Source: Bacteroidales bacterium
GTDB lineage: Bacteria > Bacteroidota > Bacteroidia > Bacteroidales > WCHB1-69
DNA length: 64,000 nt
Direction of reading: 5' to 3'
Assembly: GCA_017525505.1 (NCBI GenBank)
Contig: JAFXSR010000012.1
Coordinates: 186,001 to 250,000, forward strand
Positions 55,637 to 64,000 of this stretch are shown here, piece by piece. The notes below the pieces were generated by a model. The model ran no database searches. It saw only the letters and a program-made list of their open reading frames with translations, and was not told where the DNA came from. A program made the position numbers and the translations under genes. The number at the start of each line of letters is the position of its first letter. Position 1 is the first letter of the stretch.

Positions 55637-58600
55637 ATGAGAAAAGTTTTACTTTTGTTAGTGATGGTGTTTGCCGTGGCAATGCTGTGGGCACAAACAC
55701 CGCAAAAAATGACCTATCAGGCGGTGGTTCGCAATGCGAACAATAGCTTGGTGGTCAATCAGAATGTAAGAGTGCGGATTTCGATTTTGCAGGGAAGCGA
55801 AAGCGGAAGCCCTGTCTATGTCGAGACTCACGAACCAAGCACCAATGCCAATGGCTTGATGACTGTGGAAGTAGGTGACGGCAGCGTTGTGTCAGGAGTT
55901 TTCACCGACATCAATTGGGCCAATGGACCGTATTATTTGAAATCTGAGATTGACCCTACGGGTGGATTCAACTACAACATTACTGGAGTTCAGGAGTTGT
56001 TGAGCGTGCCTTATGCCCTGTATGCCAGCCAAGCAGGCAATGTTCCTGCCTTTGCTGTTATTCCAACCGATACGGGTTATGTGATTTCTATTACCCAGGC
56101 TGGCAGCACTCCGCAGGCCTTCTTCTTGCGCCAAGGAACTCCCGGACCGCAAGGACCGCAGGGTGAACCCGGTAATAACGGCGCTGATGGTAACGGCATC
56201 GCCTCCATCGCCAAAACTGGCGAAGTGGGAAATGTTGACACCTATACTATCACTTTTACCAATGGCTCCACCAGCACCTTCACCGTCACCAATGGCGTGA
56301 ATGGTACTAATGGACAGAATGGCCAAAACGGTCAGGATGGTGTTTCGCCCATTGTGACTACGCTCACTGCTGGTGACAGCACAACGGTGACCATTACGGA
56401 TGCCAATGGACCTCACAGTTTTGTTCTCCATAACGGACAAAATGGTGTTGACGGAGCCGATGGTATAAACGGAACCAATGGTACAAATGGCCAGGATGGT
56501 TTCTCACCTATTGTGACGACCATTACTGCTGGTGACAGCACAACGGTGACCATCACGGATGCCAATGGACCTCACAGTTTTGTTCTCCGTAACGGACAAA
56601 ATGGTATAAACGGAACCAGCGGTACAAATGGCCAGGACGGTTTCTCACCCATTGTGATGACCACTACTGCTGGTGACAGCACAACGGTGACCATCACAGA
56701 TGCCAACGGGCCACATAGTTTTGTTCTCCACAACGGACAAAACGGAGTTGATGGAGCCGATGGTATAAACGGAACCAATGGCACCAATGGCCAGGACGGC
56801 TTCTCTCCCATTGTGACAACCTTTACCGCTGGTGACAGCACAACGGTGACCATCACGGATGCCAATGGTTCTCATAGTTTTGTTCTCCATAACGGACAAA
56901 ATGGTGTTGACGGAGCCGATGGTATAAACGGCACCAACGGTCAGGACGGTTTCTCACCCATTGTGACGACCACTACCGCTGGTGACAGCACAACGGTGAC
57001 CATCACGGATGCCAATGGACCTCACAGTTTTGTTCTCCATAACGGACAAAATGGTGTTGACGGAGTTGATGGTATAAACGGAACCAACGGTACAAATGGT
57101 ATTGATGGTAATGGTATTGTTTATATTGTCAAGACGGGTGCCGATTACTTGGTGGATACATATACTATCACATATACCAACGGTTCTACTAGTACTTTCA
57201 CGGTGACCAATGGTGCTCCAGGTGCGCAGGGTCCGCAAGGTGATCCTGGCACATCTGGCAGCAATGGTAATGATGGCAGGGGCATTGTCTCTATCGCAAA
57301 GACTGGTGAAACCGGCAATGTGGATACTTACACCATCACCTATACCGATGCAACCACTTCCACATTCACCATCACCAATGGTGAAGACGGAGAGGATGGT
57401 GTCTCCCCAATTGTGACGGCGGCGGCATCCGGTTCCAATGTGATCATCACTGTAACCGATGGTACGGGTTCGCACGAATATGTGATTCCCACCACCAGCG
57501 GTGAGATGACCCAGTTGCCTGCCAACTGGACAGAGGAAAACAGCTCAAGCCCACAGTATATCATGAACAAGCCGACGCTGGCTCCGGTGGCCACTTCCGG
57601 TAGCTATAATGACTTGAGCAACAAACCGGAATTCCCCGCTGTTCCTACTGAAGTTAGTGCCTTTAATAACGATGCGGGCTACCTTACCTCTGATAGTCTT
57701 GCAGACCTGAACAACCAGCAAGTACAAATGCAGCATCTTATTGACAGTTTGTCGCAGGTGATAGATGATCTCCAGTTTGTATGCGGTGCCGAGGTGCAGG
57801 ATGTCGATGGTAATATATACCATACTGTGAAAATTGGCAATCAGTGCTGGATGAGGGAAAATATGAAGACGACCCGTTTCAGTGATGGTACAGCAATACA
57901 GCAGGGCGCAGGTGTTTCTTCTGTAAACGCCTATTGGTACTACCCCAATGGTAATTCTGCCAATAAGGAAGCATACGGCTTGCTATACAACTGGCCGGCG
58001 GTGATGAATAGTGCAGCATCCTCTGATGCCAATCCTTCTGGTGTGCAAGGACTCTGTCCTAAAGGCTGGCATGTGCCGAGCACTGCCGAATGGACACAAC
58101 TTACCGAATATGTGGGTGGTCAAAGTCAGTACCTTTGTAACAGCATCTCAAACAATATTGCCAAATCATTGGCAGCTACCACAGCATGGATCAACCATGC
58201 CAACGAGTGTGCTGTTGGTAACGACGTGAGTGCGAACAATGCCACAGGTTTCTCTGCCATGCCTTCTGGCGCATACTATAGTGGCAATATGGATTTCAAT
58301 AGAGGGTCTTATTTCTATTGTGCTACCGAAAGTAATGCCGGCAGTGCATACGTATATACCATAAGTCATTCTGAGGCAACCGTTTCTAACTATGCTTTTA
58401 ATAAAATTGGCGGATTTTCAGTCCGTTGTATGCGCAGCGCCGCTTCACAAGTGAGTATACCAAGTTCTGAAATCAATTTGCATGACTCGTTGGCTACCGT
58501 GGCATTTACGGGTAACTATGAAGATATGACCGGCACTCCGGAAATTCCCACTGTTCCCACGGTAATTTCAGCTTTCACCAACGACGCTGGATACATCACC

Positions 58601-61411
58601 AACGATTCTATTCCTACTAATTTGAGCGCTTTCACCAATGATGCGAACTACATCACGATGGATTCCGTTTCTGCGTACGTGAACGATGCTACCCTCACCA
58701 TTCAGCAGAACGGAAGCGAGCTGGGAACCTTCACCGCCAACCAGAGTGCCAACCAGACCGTGAACATTACCACGCTTACTATCGATGATGTACAGGCCAT
58801 GATAAACAGTAGTCTTGGTACAGTGCGGCATCGGATAGACAGCATGCAGAATGCTCTCGACGACGTGTACTTCGTGTGCGGTACTTCTATGGTAAAGGAT
58901 TATGATGGCAACCAGTATGCTACCGTAAAAATTGGCAGTCAGTGCTGGCTGAAGGAGAATCTCCGTAGCACCCATTACAGCAACGGTGCCGAAGTGACAA
59001 ACTATTACCATGCGAATGATGACGAGGGTAACGATGAAACTTACGGGCTTTTGTACAACTGGAACACGACGGTGAATGGTGCCGCTGCCTCCGATGCCAA
59101 TCCGAGCGGCGTGCAGGGCATCTGCCCCACGGGATGGCATGTGCCCAGCCATGCTGAGTGGACACAAATGATGAATTATGTGAAAAGTCAAAGCATGTAT
59201 CACTGTGATGCGGATCCAGATAAAATAGGCAAGGCGTTGGCTGCCACCACGGGATGGGATTGGTCTGGTTCCGCTTGTCGGGTCGGTAATGATCTGAGCA
59301 GTAATAATGCTTCAGGTTTCAGTGCATTACCTGCAGGTAGGTATTTGAATCAAGTGTATAATAGTTTCGGGGAAGGGGCCATGTTTTGGACGAGTTCACT
59401 TGAATCCTCTCCGTCACGCAGAAGGATGTTCACCATACTTTATAATCAGGCGGATGTTCAGAATGATGAAGGTACACCTTATACCAATTGTTTTTCCGTC
59501 CGCTGTGTCCGCGACAATAGTTCTATGCTGGATCAGCTGGAAGGTCGATTCGAGGAGCAGCAGCATCTGACCGATAGCCTGCAAGACGCCCTTAACGATG
59601 TGGCATTTGTATGTGGTTATTCTAAGTTGAAAGACTATGATGGCAACCGGTACGCAACTGTGAAGATTGGCGTCCAGTGCTGGATGAAAGAAAATATCCG
59701 CAGCACGCATTACAGCGATGGAACAGAAGTGGGGGACTACTCTCATGTGAATGGCTCTTCCAGTAATGATGCCACCTTAGGCCTCCTATATTCATGGTCT
59801 GTCGCATTGAATGGCGGTAATTTCTCCAATACTAATCCGAGTGGTGTGCAGGGTATTTGCCCCACGGGCTGGCATGTGCCGAGTAAGGCCGAATGGGAGC
59901 AACTTAAAAACTATTTGGGCAGCCATAGCCAATTTGTGTGTGGTGGTAATATTACGAAAATTGCCAAAGCATTGGCTGATACTATAGGGTGGAACGAAAG
60001 TGAAGATGCTTGTGATGCGGGTAACGATCAAGGCAGCAATAATGCTACCGGTTTTACTGCGCATTCTACAAATGGCACTTATGCCGATTTTTGGAGTTCT
60101 ACTAGTTATAGTGAAGATGCGGTATATGAATATTACCTCAGTGCTTATGATGAGAGATTAATGTACGGTGGTTCGGGAGCTAGCAACTATTCTGTACGTT
60201 GTGTGAAAGATCAACTCTCTGTGGATGATCGATTGATGGATCTCCAGGATCAGCTGGATAGCCTGAATAATTATATGACAGAGCAACTAGACAGCTTGAA
60301 CAATAGTATGAACAATCAGTTAGACAGCCTGAATAACCAGTTGACAGAGCAACAGGAACTGTTGGATCTGATGCTTCCATGCTATATGGTACCTTCTTCT
60401 GGTTCTAAGACATTAATTATTCCAGAAGTAACACATGTGGATGTATATGACAAGGGAGGTCCTAATGGCGATTACCTTGATAATTGGAATGGATCGCTTA
60501 CTCTTGTCTCTCGTCCTAATAGTATGTTCAAGATTACAGGAACGTATGCAACAGAGTTAAATTACGATTATTTGTATATATATAATGGTGCCACCGTTCA
60601 GGATAATAATCTCATCATTTCCTATTCTGGTGCCGGTTCTATCTCCGAGGCAATATATACCACTGGCGACACCGTCACCATACGGTTTAGGTCTGACGGA
60701 GGTATCACAGGTGCCGGTTTCTCCTTGAGTATTGATGTGGTAGAGAAAAGCTGTGGTGGAAGTGTCAAGGCAACGGATGTTCAAGGCAACCGCTACAGCA
60801 CCGTGGCAATTGGCGAGCAATGCTGGTTGCAAGAAAACTTGCGCTCCACTAAATACGCTAACGGTGAACAAGTCACTCTGGGTGCAGGCGAAGGCTATCG
60901 ATGCTTCTATCCGAATAATGATGCTGGCAATGTCGCCACATACGGTTACTTGTATAACCGGGCAGCAGTGATGCATGGAAGCGTCTCCTCTTCGGCTAAT
61001 CCGAGTGGCGTCAGAGGTCTTTGTCCCGCAGGATGGCATGTTCCGAGCGATGTCGAGTGGACTCAGCTTACCGATTATGTGAGGAATCAGAGCGGATTTT
61101 TGTGCAACAGTGATGAAAATAATATCGCCAAGGCTCTGTCCTCTGCTACTGGGTGGGCGTCCAGTCCTGCCGAATGTAATGTGGGTAACGATATGGGCAG
61201 CAACAATGTTACGGGTTTCAATGCGCTTCCGGCGGGTTCATATTCCAGCAGTGCCAGCGAGTTTGGTCAGTACGCTAATTTCTGGACTGCTACTGAGTCT
61301 AATGTCAGCGATTATGCGAAGCTCCGTTACATTTATAACGCTGACTCCGAAGTGAGTAACTTCGAAGAGGATAAGGGCTATGCTTATTCTGTGCGTTGTG
61401 TTCGCGATTAG
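55637..61411 (+). CDS. 1924-aa collagen-like/FISUMP/CUB surface protein
   Basis: Signal peptide about 1-19 (MRKVLLLLVMVFAVAMLWAQ), then a fibre-type N-terminal domain (TPQKMTYQAVVRNANNSLVV). A collagen-like stretch starts near 168 (GTPGPQGPQGEPGNNGADG). Five tandem repeats (DGFSPIVTTITAGDSTTVTI plus DANGPHSFVLHNGQNG) span about 234-490, and a second collagen-like piece is near 525. Four Fibrobacter succinogenes major paralogous (FISUMP) domains lie at about 715-934, 1081-1293, 1326-1525 and 1705-1924 (KIGNQCWMRENM; GVQGLCPKGWHVPSTAEW; SVRCVR). A coiled-coil (about 1530-1580, QLDSLNN repeats) and a CUB domain (about 1582-1705, VYDKGGPNGDY ... DYLYIYNG) separate the last two. There is no T9SS sorting domain, unlike the other giants here; FISUMP is the C-terminus. 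It is likely a trimeric stalk displaying FISUMP heads on the surface; ligand unknown. Confidence 0.9.
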   Translation: MRKVLLLLVMVFAVAMLWAQTPQKMTYQAVVRNANNSLVVNQNVRVRISILQGSESGSPVYVETHEPSTNANGLMTVEVGDGSVVSGVFTDINWANGPYYLKSEIDPTGGFNYNITGVQELLSVPYALYASQAGNVPAFAVIPTDTGYVISITQAGSTPQAFFLRQGTPGPQGPQGEPGNNGADGNGIASIAKTGEVGNVDTYTITFTNGSTSTFTVTNGVNGTNGQNGQNGQDGVSPIVTTLTAGDSTTVTITDANGPHSFVLHNGQNGVDGADGINGTNGTNGQDGFSPIVTTITAGDSTTVTITDANGPHSFVLRNGQNGINGTSGTNGQDGFSPIVMTTTAGDSTTVTITDANGPHSFVLHNGQNGVDGADGINGTNGTNGQDGFSPIVTTFTAGDSTTVTITDANGSHSFVLHNGQNGVDGADGINGTNGQDGFSPIVTTTTAGDSTTVTITDANGPHSFVLHNGQNGVDGVDGINGTNGTNGIDGNGIVYIVKTGADYLVDTYTITYTNGSTSTFTVTNGAPGAQGPQGDPGTSGSNGNDGRGIVSIAKTGETGNVDTYTITYTDATTSTFTITNGEDGEDGVSPIVTAAASGSNVIITVTDGTGSHEYVIPTTSGEMTQLPANWTEENSSSPQYIMNKPTLAPVATSGSYNDLSNKPEFPAVPTEVSAFNNDAGYLTSDSLADLNNQQVQMQHLIDSLSQVIDDLQFVCGAEVQDVDGNIYHTVKIGNQCWMRENMKTTRFSDGTAIQQGAGVSSVNAYWYYPNGNSANKEAYGLLYNWPAVMNSAASSDANPSGVQGLCPKGWHVPSTAEWTQLTEYVGGQSQYLCNSISNNIAKSLAATTAWINHANECAVGNDVSANNATGFSAMPSGAYYSGNMDFNRGSYFYCATESNAGSAYVYTISHSEATVSNYAFNKIGGFSVRCMRSAASQVSIPSSEINLHDSLATVAFTGNYEDMTGTPEIPTVPTVISAFTNDAGYITNDSIPTNLSAFTNDANYITMDSVSAYVNDATLTIQQNGSELGTFTANQSANQTVNITTLTIDDVQAMINSSLGTVRHRIDSMQNALDDVYFVCGTSMVKDYDGNQYATVKIGSQCWLKENLRSTHYSNGAEVTNYYHANDDEGNDETYGLLYNWNTTVNGAAASDANPSGVQGICPTGWHVPSHAEWTQMMNYVKSQSMYHCDADPDKIGKALAATTGWDWSGSACRVGNDLSSNNASGFSALPAGRYLNQVYNSFGEGAMFWTSSLESSPSRRRMFTILYNQADVQNDEGTPYTNCFSVRCVRDNSSMLDQLEGRFEEQQHLTDSLQDALNDVAFVCGYSKLKDYDGNRYATVKIGVQCWMKENIRSTHYSDGTEVGDYSHVNGSSSNDATLGLLYSWSVALNGGNFSNTNPSGVQGICPTGWHVPSKAEWEQLKNYLGSHSQFVCGGNITKIAKALADTIGWNESEDACDAGNDQGSNNATGFTAHSTNGTYADFWSSTSYSEDAVYEYYLSAYDERLMYGGSGASNYSVRCVKDQLSVDDRLMDLQDQLDSLNNYMTEQLDSLNNSMNNQLDSLNNQLTEQQELLDLMLPCYMVPSSGSKTLIIPEVTHVDVYDKGGPNGDYLDNWNGSLTLVSRPNSMFKITGTYATELNYDYLYIYNGATVQDNNLIISYSGAGSISEAIYTTGDTVTIRFRSDGGITGAGFSLSIDVVEKSCGGSVKATDVQGNRYSTVAIGEQCWLQENLRSTKYANGEQVTLGAGEGYRCFYPNNDAGNVATYGYLYNRAAVMHGSVSSSANPSGVRGLCPAGWHVPSDVEWTQLTDYVRNQSGFLCNSDENNIAKALSSATGWASSPAECNVGNDMGSNNVTGFNALPAGSYSSSASEFGQYANFWTATESNVSDYAKLRYIYNADSEVSNFEEDKGYAYSVRCVRD
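56336..57100 (+). repeat. Five tandem 141-159-bp coding repeats
   Basis: Units start at 56336, 56495, 56636, 56795 and 56945, spaced 159, 141, 159 and 150 bp, all multiples of three. Each has the nearly identical core GCTGGTGACAGCACAACGGT and encodes AGDSTTVTITDANGPHSFVL. Length differences come from gain or loss of short NGTNGT/DGADG codon groups. Confidence 0.9.
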
Positions 61412-61438
61412 ACAGTGAATATTGGATAATGAATAGTT

Positions 61439-61468
61439 AAGGGAGGGTCGCAAGGCTCTCCCTTTTTT
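61439..61468 (+). terminator. Terminator of the FISUMP protein gene
   Basis: AAGGGAG (61439-61445) pairs with CTCCCTT (61458-61464), followed by a T run. Confidence 0.75.
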
Positions 61469-61717
61469 AGTGGTCAGTGGTCAGGTGTTAGGTGATGTCC
61501 ATTGTCGGGCGTGTCTAGCATCTCGTTTTGAAGTGCCTGATGATATCCTGGAACACTTCCATTCCGTTTTGTATGACTTCTTTTGGTGACAAAAATACGA
61601 AAATATTCCGAATAATTTACTATTAATTATCAAAAGAATTAAATGTTTATTGCTAACTATTTGGTTTGCAGGGTTGAAAAATTTCTTCAAATCAGTAAAA
61701 ATATAAAACACCTGTAG

Positions 61718-61725
61718 TATCTTTG
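61718..61725 (+). promoter_or_regulatory. Putative -7 box of the DUF5618-like gene
   Basis: TATCTTTG followed by C, 28 bases before the ATG at 61753; it fits the Bacteroidota -7 consensus. No clear -33 box was seen. Confidence 0.5.
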
Positions 61726-61752
61726 CAAACAATAAAAACAAATGATTGAATT

Positions 61753-62163
61753 ATGAAAAGCAAAGAGTTAAAAGATCCGATTGCAGAGGCCCGCAGATAT
61801 GTGGCCAATGCGGAAAATGTTATCCAAAATGCCAATTATGACCCGGAGCTGAAGATCTATACGGACGGGAAATACATCAAAATGGCGGGGGACACCTTGT
61901 GGAAAGGCTGTCTGATCGCGTTGGATGCGGTGCTGAACATACGCAAGGGCAAAGGTCGTCCCTCCATTGAGAAGTACAAGGAGGCGGCAGGGGAACGCGA
62001 TCGCAAACTGCTGGCTGCGATAGTGGCAGGTTACGATACCATGCATTTGTACATGGGGTATGATGGCACAAAGAATAAGAAAACTTGTGATTCAGGTTTC
62101 GAGTGTGCCAATGCGATCATCGATCGCTGTGCTATGCTATTGCCTAAAGAGGTGTTGGCATGA
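61753..62163 (+). CDS. Small helical protein, DUF5618-like (136 aa)
   Basis: The sequence MKSKELKDPIAEARRYVANA ENVIQNANYD ... KYIKMAGDTLWKGCLIALDA VL ... ANAIIDRCAMLLP is predicted to be nearly all alpha-helical, cytosolic, with no signal peptide or membrane segment. It resembles the short Bacteroidota proteins grouped as DUF5618, from memory of the EARRYVANA...GNTLWNGCLIALDA pattern; this needs confirmation. The helical-bundle look recalls HEPN or four-helix proteins, but no RxxxxH motif is seen. It is a monocistronic gene with its own promoter, and its function is unknown. Confidence 0.7.
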   Translation: MKSKELKDPIAEARRYVANAENVIQNANYDPELKIYTDGKYIKMAGDTLWKGCLIALDAVLNIRKGKGRPSIEKYKEAAGERDRKLLAAIVAGYDTMHLYMGYDGTKNKKTCDSGFECANAIIDRCAMLLPKEVLA

Positions 62164-62170
62164 AATAATA

Positions 62171-62285
62171 CGATTGCGGGATGCAATCGCTTACATGTTG
62201 CCATCTGCGTCTCGCAGATGGTGTCATTATTTTTGTGCCAGTGAGAAGCGGTTGCATACATCATCGAACCTGCGAGGACGCAGGT
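62171..62285. repeat. Cluster of three hairpins after the DUF5618-like gene
   Basis: CGATTGC-GGGAT-GCAATCG (62171-62189), CCATCTGCG-TCT-CGCAGATGG (62201-62221, perfect 9-bp stem) and ACCTGCG-AGGA-CGCAGGT (62268-62285). None is followed by a T run. They could be a structured 3' region or a palindromic repeat element. Confidence 0.65.
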
Positions 62286-62294
62286 GCCTACATC

Positions 62295-62323
62295 AAAAAA
62301 AGCCCGCAAACGCGGGCGTTTTT
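62295..62323. terminator. Bidirectional terminator between the DUF5618-like gene and the oxidoreductase operon
   Basis: GCCCGC (62302-62307) pairs with GCGGGC (62312-62317). The hairpin has A residues on the left and T residues on the right, so it can serve both converging transcripts. Confidence 0.8.
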
Positions 62324-62361
62324 GCAATATAGAAGGGGCGAACAATCATTCGCCCATCCGA

Positions 62362-62913
62362 TTACAGAGTGTGGTAAGGTTTCAGCAAACCTTTGCCGAT
62401 TTCCACTGCTTCCTCGTTCTTGGGAATGAGGTGGTGGTGGCGTTCGGGCAGAGATTTTTCCAAACCTTTGTGCAGCATTTCGGGGGTTACCAGGGGTTTC
62501 ACCTTGAGGAAACCGCCCAGCACAATCATGTTGAACAGTTTGGAAATACCCAGTTCGCTGGCTTTGTCGGCAGCGGCCACCTGATAGATGTTGATGTCTT
62601 TGCGGGTGGGGTGGTGGGTGATACCGTTCGGGTCATAAATCAACAGACCACCGGGTTTTACTGAGCTTTCGAACTTGTCCATGGACTGCTGGTTCAGGAT
62701 GATGGCAGTGTCGAACTGGTTCAGATAAGGAGAGCAGATACGCTCGTCGCTCAAAATCACCGTTACGTTAGAAGTACCACCACGCATTTCAGGTCCGTAG
62801 GAGGGAAGCCAGCTGACTTCCTTGTCTTGCATAATGCCGGCGTAAGCCAAGATTTTACCCATTGAGAGTACACCTTGACCGCCGAAGCCTGCTATAATAA
62901 TTTCTTCTGTCAT
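62362..62913 (-). CDS. 2-oxoacid:ferredoxin oxidoreductase, gamma subunit
   Basis: A 183-aa protein of the gamma/IorB-like family, MTEEIIIAGFGGQGVLSMGK ILAYAG, with the GFGGQG loop and SWLPSYGPEMRGGTSNVTVI. It is the third gene of an alpha-beta-gamma operon (21-bp gap to beta). The complex oxidises a 2-oxoacid with CoA and ferredoxin. Gene order and sequence fit the VorB/Kor-type enzymes for 2-oxoisovalerate or 2-oxoglutarate; the substrate cannot be fixed from sequence. It is a distant paralog of iorB at 40093. Confidence 0.92.
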   Translation of the reverse strand: MTEEIIIAGFGGQGVLSMGKILAYAGIMQDKEVSWLPSYGPEMRGGTSNVTVILSDERICSPYLNQFDTAIILNQQSMDKFESSVKPGGLLIYDPNGITHHPTRKDINIYQVAAADKASELGISKLFNMIVLGGFLKVKPLVTPEMLHKGLEKSLPERHHHLIPKNEEAVEIGKGLLKPYHTL

Positions 62914-62934
62914 TGCTTTGTGAATTTAAGGTTA

Positions 62935-63777
62935 TTATTTTTTTCTCAATGAATAAAGGGTTTCATTGGGTTGGTCGAAGGTGGCGATGCGCTCGATGAA
63001 CTTGGGATCGAATTTGCCATCCACTTTCATATCGCCCAGCGGGAAGTATTTCAAGGTATTTTCTTCCATCCACTTGTTGGCCTGAACAGCGGTCATCTTC
63101 CAGCCGGAGTTACAGTTGGAGGTAACTTCCACGAAGGAAACGCCCTTGTTGAGTTTCTGGTTCTCGAAGGCCTGGCGGATAGCTTTTTTGCACTTGCGGG
63201 CCAAAGCGGGAGTATAAACGGCCTGACGGGTCACGTAGTAAGTGCCGGGCAGCTGGGCCAATGCTTCGGTCAGACGCATGGTGTGTCCCATGATTTCGGG
63301 GTCACGGCCGTAGGGGCAGGTCACGGTTTCCATACCCTCGAGGGTGGTGGGAGCCATCTGGCCGCCGGTCATACCGTAGATACCGTTGTTGATGAAAATC
63401 ATGGTGATGTTTTCGCCACGGTTGCAGGCGTGCATAACTTCGGCGCAGCCGATAGAGGCCAAGTCACCGTCGCCCTGGTATGAGAACACGAAGGTTTCGG
63501 GGCGCAAGCGCTTGATAGCGGAGGCGCAGGCGGGAGCGCGTCCGTGGGCGGCTTCCACGAAGTCAACATCAAAATAATTGTAAGCCAGAACAGAGCAGCC
63601 TACCGGTGAGATACCGATGACATTGTCCTGAATGCCCATTTCCTCGATTACCTCGGCGATGATTCTGTGAACAGTGCCGTGTCCGCAGCCTGGGCAGTAG
63701 TGCATGGTGGCATCCTTCAAAACAGAGGTGCGCTTGTACACTAAGTTTTCGGGTTTGATAATATCTTCTCTTGTCAT
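62935..63777 (-). CDS. 2-oxoacid:ferredoxin oxidoreductase, beta (thiamine diphosphate) subunit
   Basis: A 280-aa protein binding thiamine diphosphate: HYCPGCGHGTVHRIIAEVIE, GISPVGCSV, HGRAPACASAIKR, and the diphosphate/Mg motif GDGDLASIG ... FINNGIYGMTGGQMAPTT. The cysteines in CPGCGH and VGCS fit a 4Fe-4S cluster of this family. It lies between the alpha gene (19 bp) and the gamma gene (21 bp). It catalyses oxidative decarboxylation of a 2-oxoacid (branched-chain or 2-oxoglutarate). Confidence 0.94.
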   Translation of the reverse strand: MTREDIIKPENLVYKRTSVLKDATMHYCPGCGHGTVHRIIAEVIEEMGIQDNVIGISPVGCSVLAYNYFDVDFVEAAHGRAPACASAIKRLRPETFVFSYQGDGDLASIGCAEVMHACNRGENITMIFINNGIYGMTGGQMAPTTLEGMETVTCPYGRDPEIMGHTMRLTEALAQLPGTYYVTRQAVYTPALARKCKKAIRQAFENQKLNKGVSFVEVTSNCNSGWKMTAVQANKWMEENTLKYFPLGDMKVDGKFDPKFIERIATFDQPNETLYSLRKK

Positions 63778-63796
63778 AATTTCAATGCTAATTAAA

Positions 63797-64000
63797 TTAT
63801 TTTACCATTTTTTTCAAAGCTTCGAAAATCTCAACCGGGGTTGGGATGACACCGCCGTAGCGGCCATAATGCTCAACGGGAACGTTGCAATTCACTGCCA
63901 GTTTCACGTCTTCGATCATCTGACCGGCGTTCATTTCAACGCTGAGGATTTTCTTCATGCGGCCACCGATTTCAGCCACAGCTTTGGTCGGGAAGGGCCA
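63797..64000 (-). CDS. 2-oxoacid:ferredoxin oxidoreductase, alpha subunit, C-terminal end only
   Basis: The frame is open to the window edge; only the last 67 residues are present (WPFPTKAVAEIGGRMKKILS VEMNAGQMIEDVKLAVN ... GRYGGVIPTPVEIFEALKKM). WPFP and VEMNAGQ are typical of the C-terminal domain of PorA/KorA/VorB alpha subunits. It is the first visible gene of the minus-strand alpha-beta-gamma operon, whose promoter lies beyond the window. Confidence 0.88.
   Translation of the reverse strand, partial: WPFPTKAVAEIGGRMKKILSVEMNAGQMIEDVKLAVNCNVPVEHYGRYGGVIPTPVEIFEALKKMVK

Larger units (their letters stand above)
61412..61752. other. 341-bp intergenic region with terminator, promoter and a possible short transcript
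   Basis: It begins with the terminator of the 1924-aa gene (61439-61468), followed by simple GGTCAGTGGTCAGG words. On the minus strand, TATTTTTG (61597-61590) is a -7-like box preceding a 15-codon frame (MEVFQDIIRHFKTRC, about 61561-61514). On the plus strand TATCTTTG (61718-61725) is the promoter box for the next gene. No confident gene is present. Confidence 0.5.

Noticed and set aside
56336..57100. Regularly spaced repeats considered as a CRISPR array
   Set aside because: The repeats are long, in frame and coding, there are no unique spacers, and no cas genes are nearby.

Overview
The window looks like a chromosomal segment of a Bacteroidales (Bacteroidota) bacterium. Three things point there. 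Most large secreted proteins end in a type IX secretion system (T9SS) type A sorting domain. Nearly every transcription unit has the Bacteroidota promoter box TAnnTTTG, often with TTG/TTTG about 20 bases upstream. The housekeeping genes (L30-L15-SecY-Map-IF1-L36-S13-S11-S4-RpoA-L17, MreCD, IorAB, a VorB/Kor-type oxidoreductase) have Bacteroidota-like sequences. I cannot name the genus.

Layout. (1) 1-33877, minus strand: five giant secreted mosaic proteins in head-to-tail array (one partial, >=2416 aa; then 1743, 2500, 2032 and 2057 aa). They are built from fibronectin III, cleaved-adhesin/choice-of-anchor-J-like, CUB, InlB-like and 'DSYGDGWN' modules. Each complete one ends in a nearly identical sorting domain. 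Each of the four spacers holds a promoter, a terminator and a hairpin-rich repeat that overlaps the stop codon of the preceding gene. (2) 34038-37838, plus strand: a C10 (streptopain/periodontain-like) protease precursor, cut in two by one in-frame TAA. (3) 37900-43440, minus strand: tpiA, mreD, mreC, iorB (frameshifted), iorA, and separately mtnN. (4) 43554-47522, minus strand: another T9SS protein (1322 aa) that alternates anchor-J-like and HYDIN-like modules. (5) 48018-54337, plus strand: the distal spc/alpha ribosomal operon, starting abruptly at rpmD behind its own promoter; then mscL. (6) 55053-61411, plus strand: a small T9SS protein followed by a 1924-aa collagen-like/FISUMP/CUB surface protein. 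(7) 61753-62163: a small DUF5618-like protein. (8) 62362-64000, minus strand: three subunits of a 2-oxoacid:ferredoxin oxidoreductase (the alpha subunit partial).

How it fits together. The window mixes core growth genes (translation, SecY export, cell shape, glycolysis, ferredoxin-linked 2-oxoacid and amino-acid fermentation) with a large investment in exported adhesin-like and proteolytic surface proteins. SecY would move these proteins across the inner membrane and the T9SS (not in this window) across the outer membrane. IorAB and the VorB/Kor-type complex suggest an anaerobe that ferments amino acids.

The most notable points are: the tandem array and its stop-codon-overlapping hairpin repeat, which also appears inside the ribosomal operon between rpsD and rpoA; a recurrent ~170-residue beta-rich module I cannot assign; the internal stop in the protease gene; the iorB frameshift; and the break in the ribosomal super-operon. 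I saw no tRNA, rRNA, CRISPR array, transposase or prophage gene.
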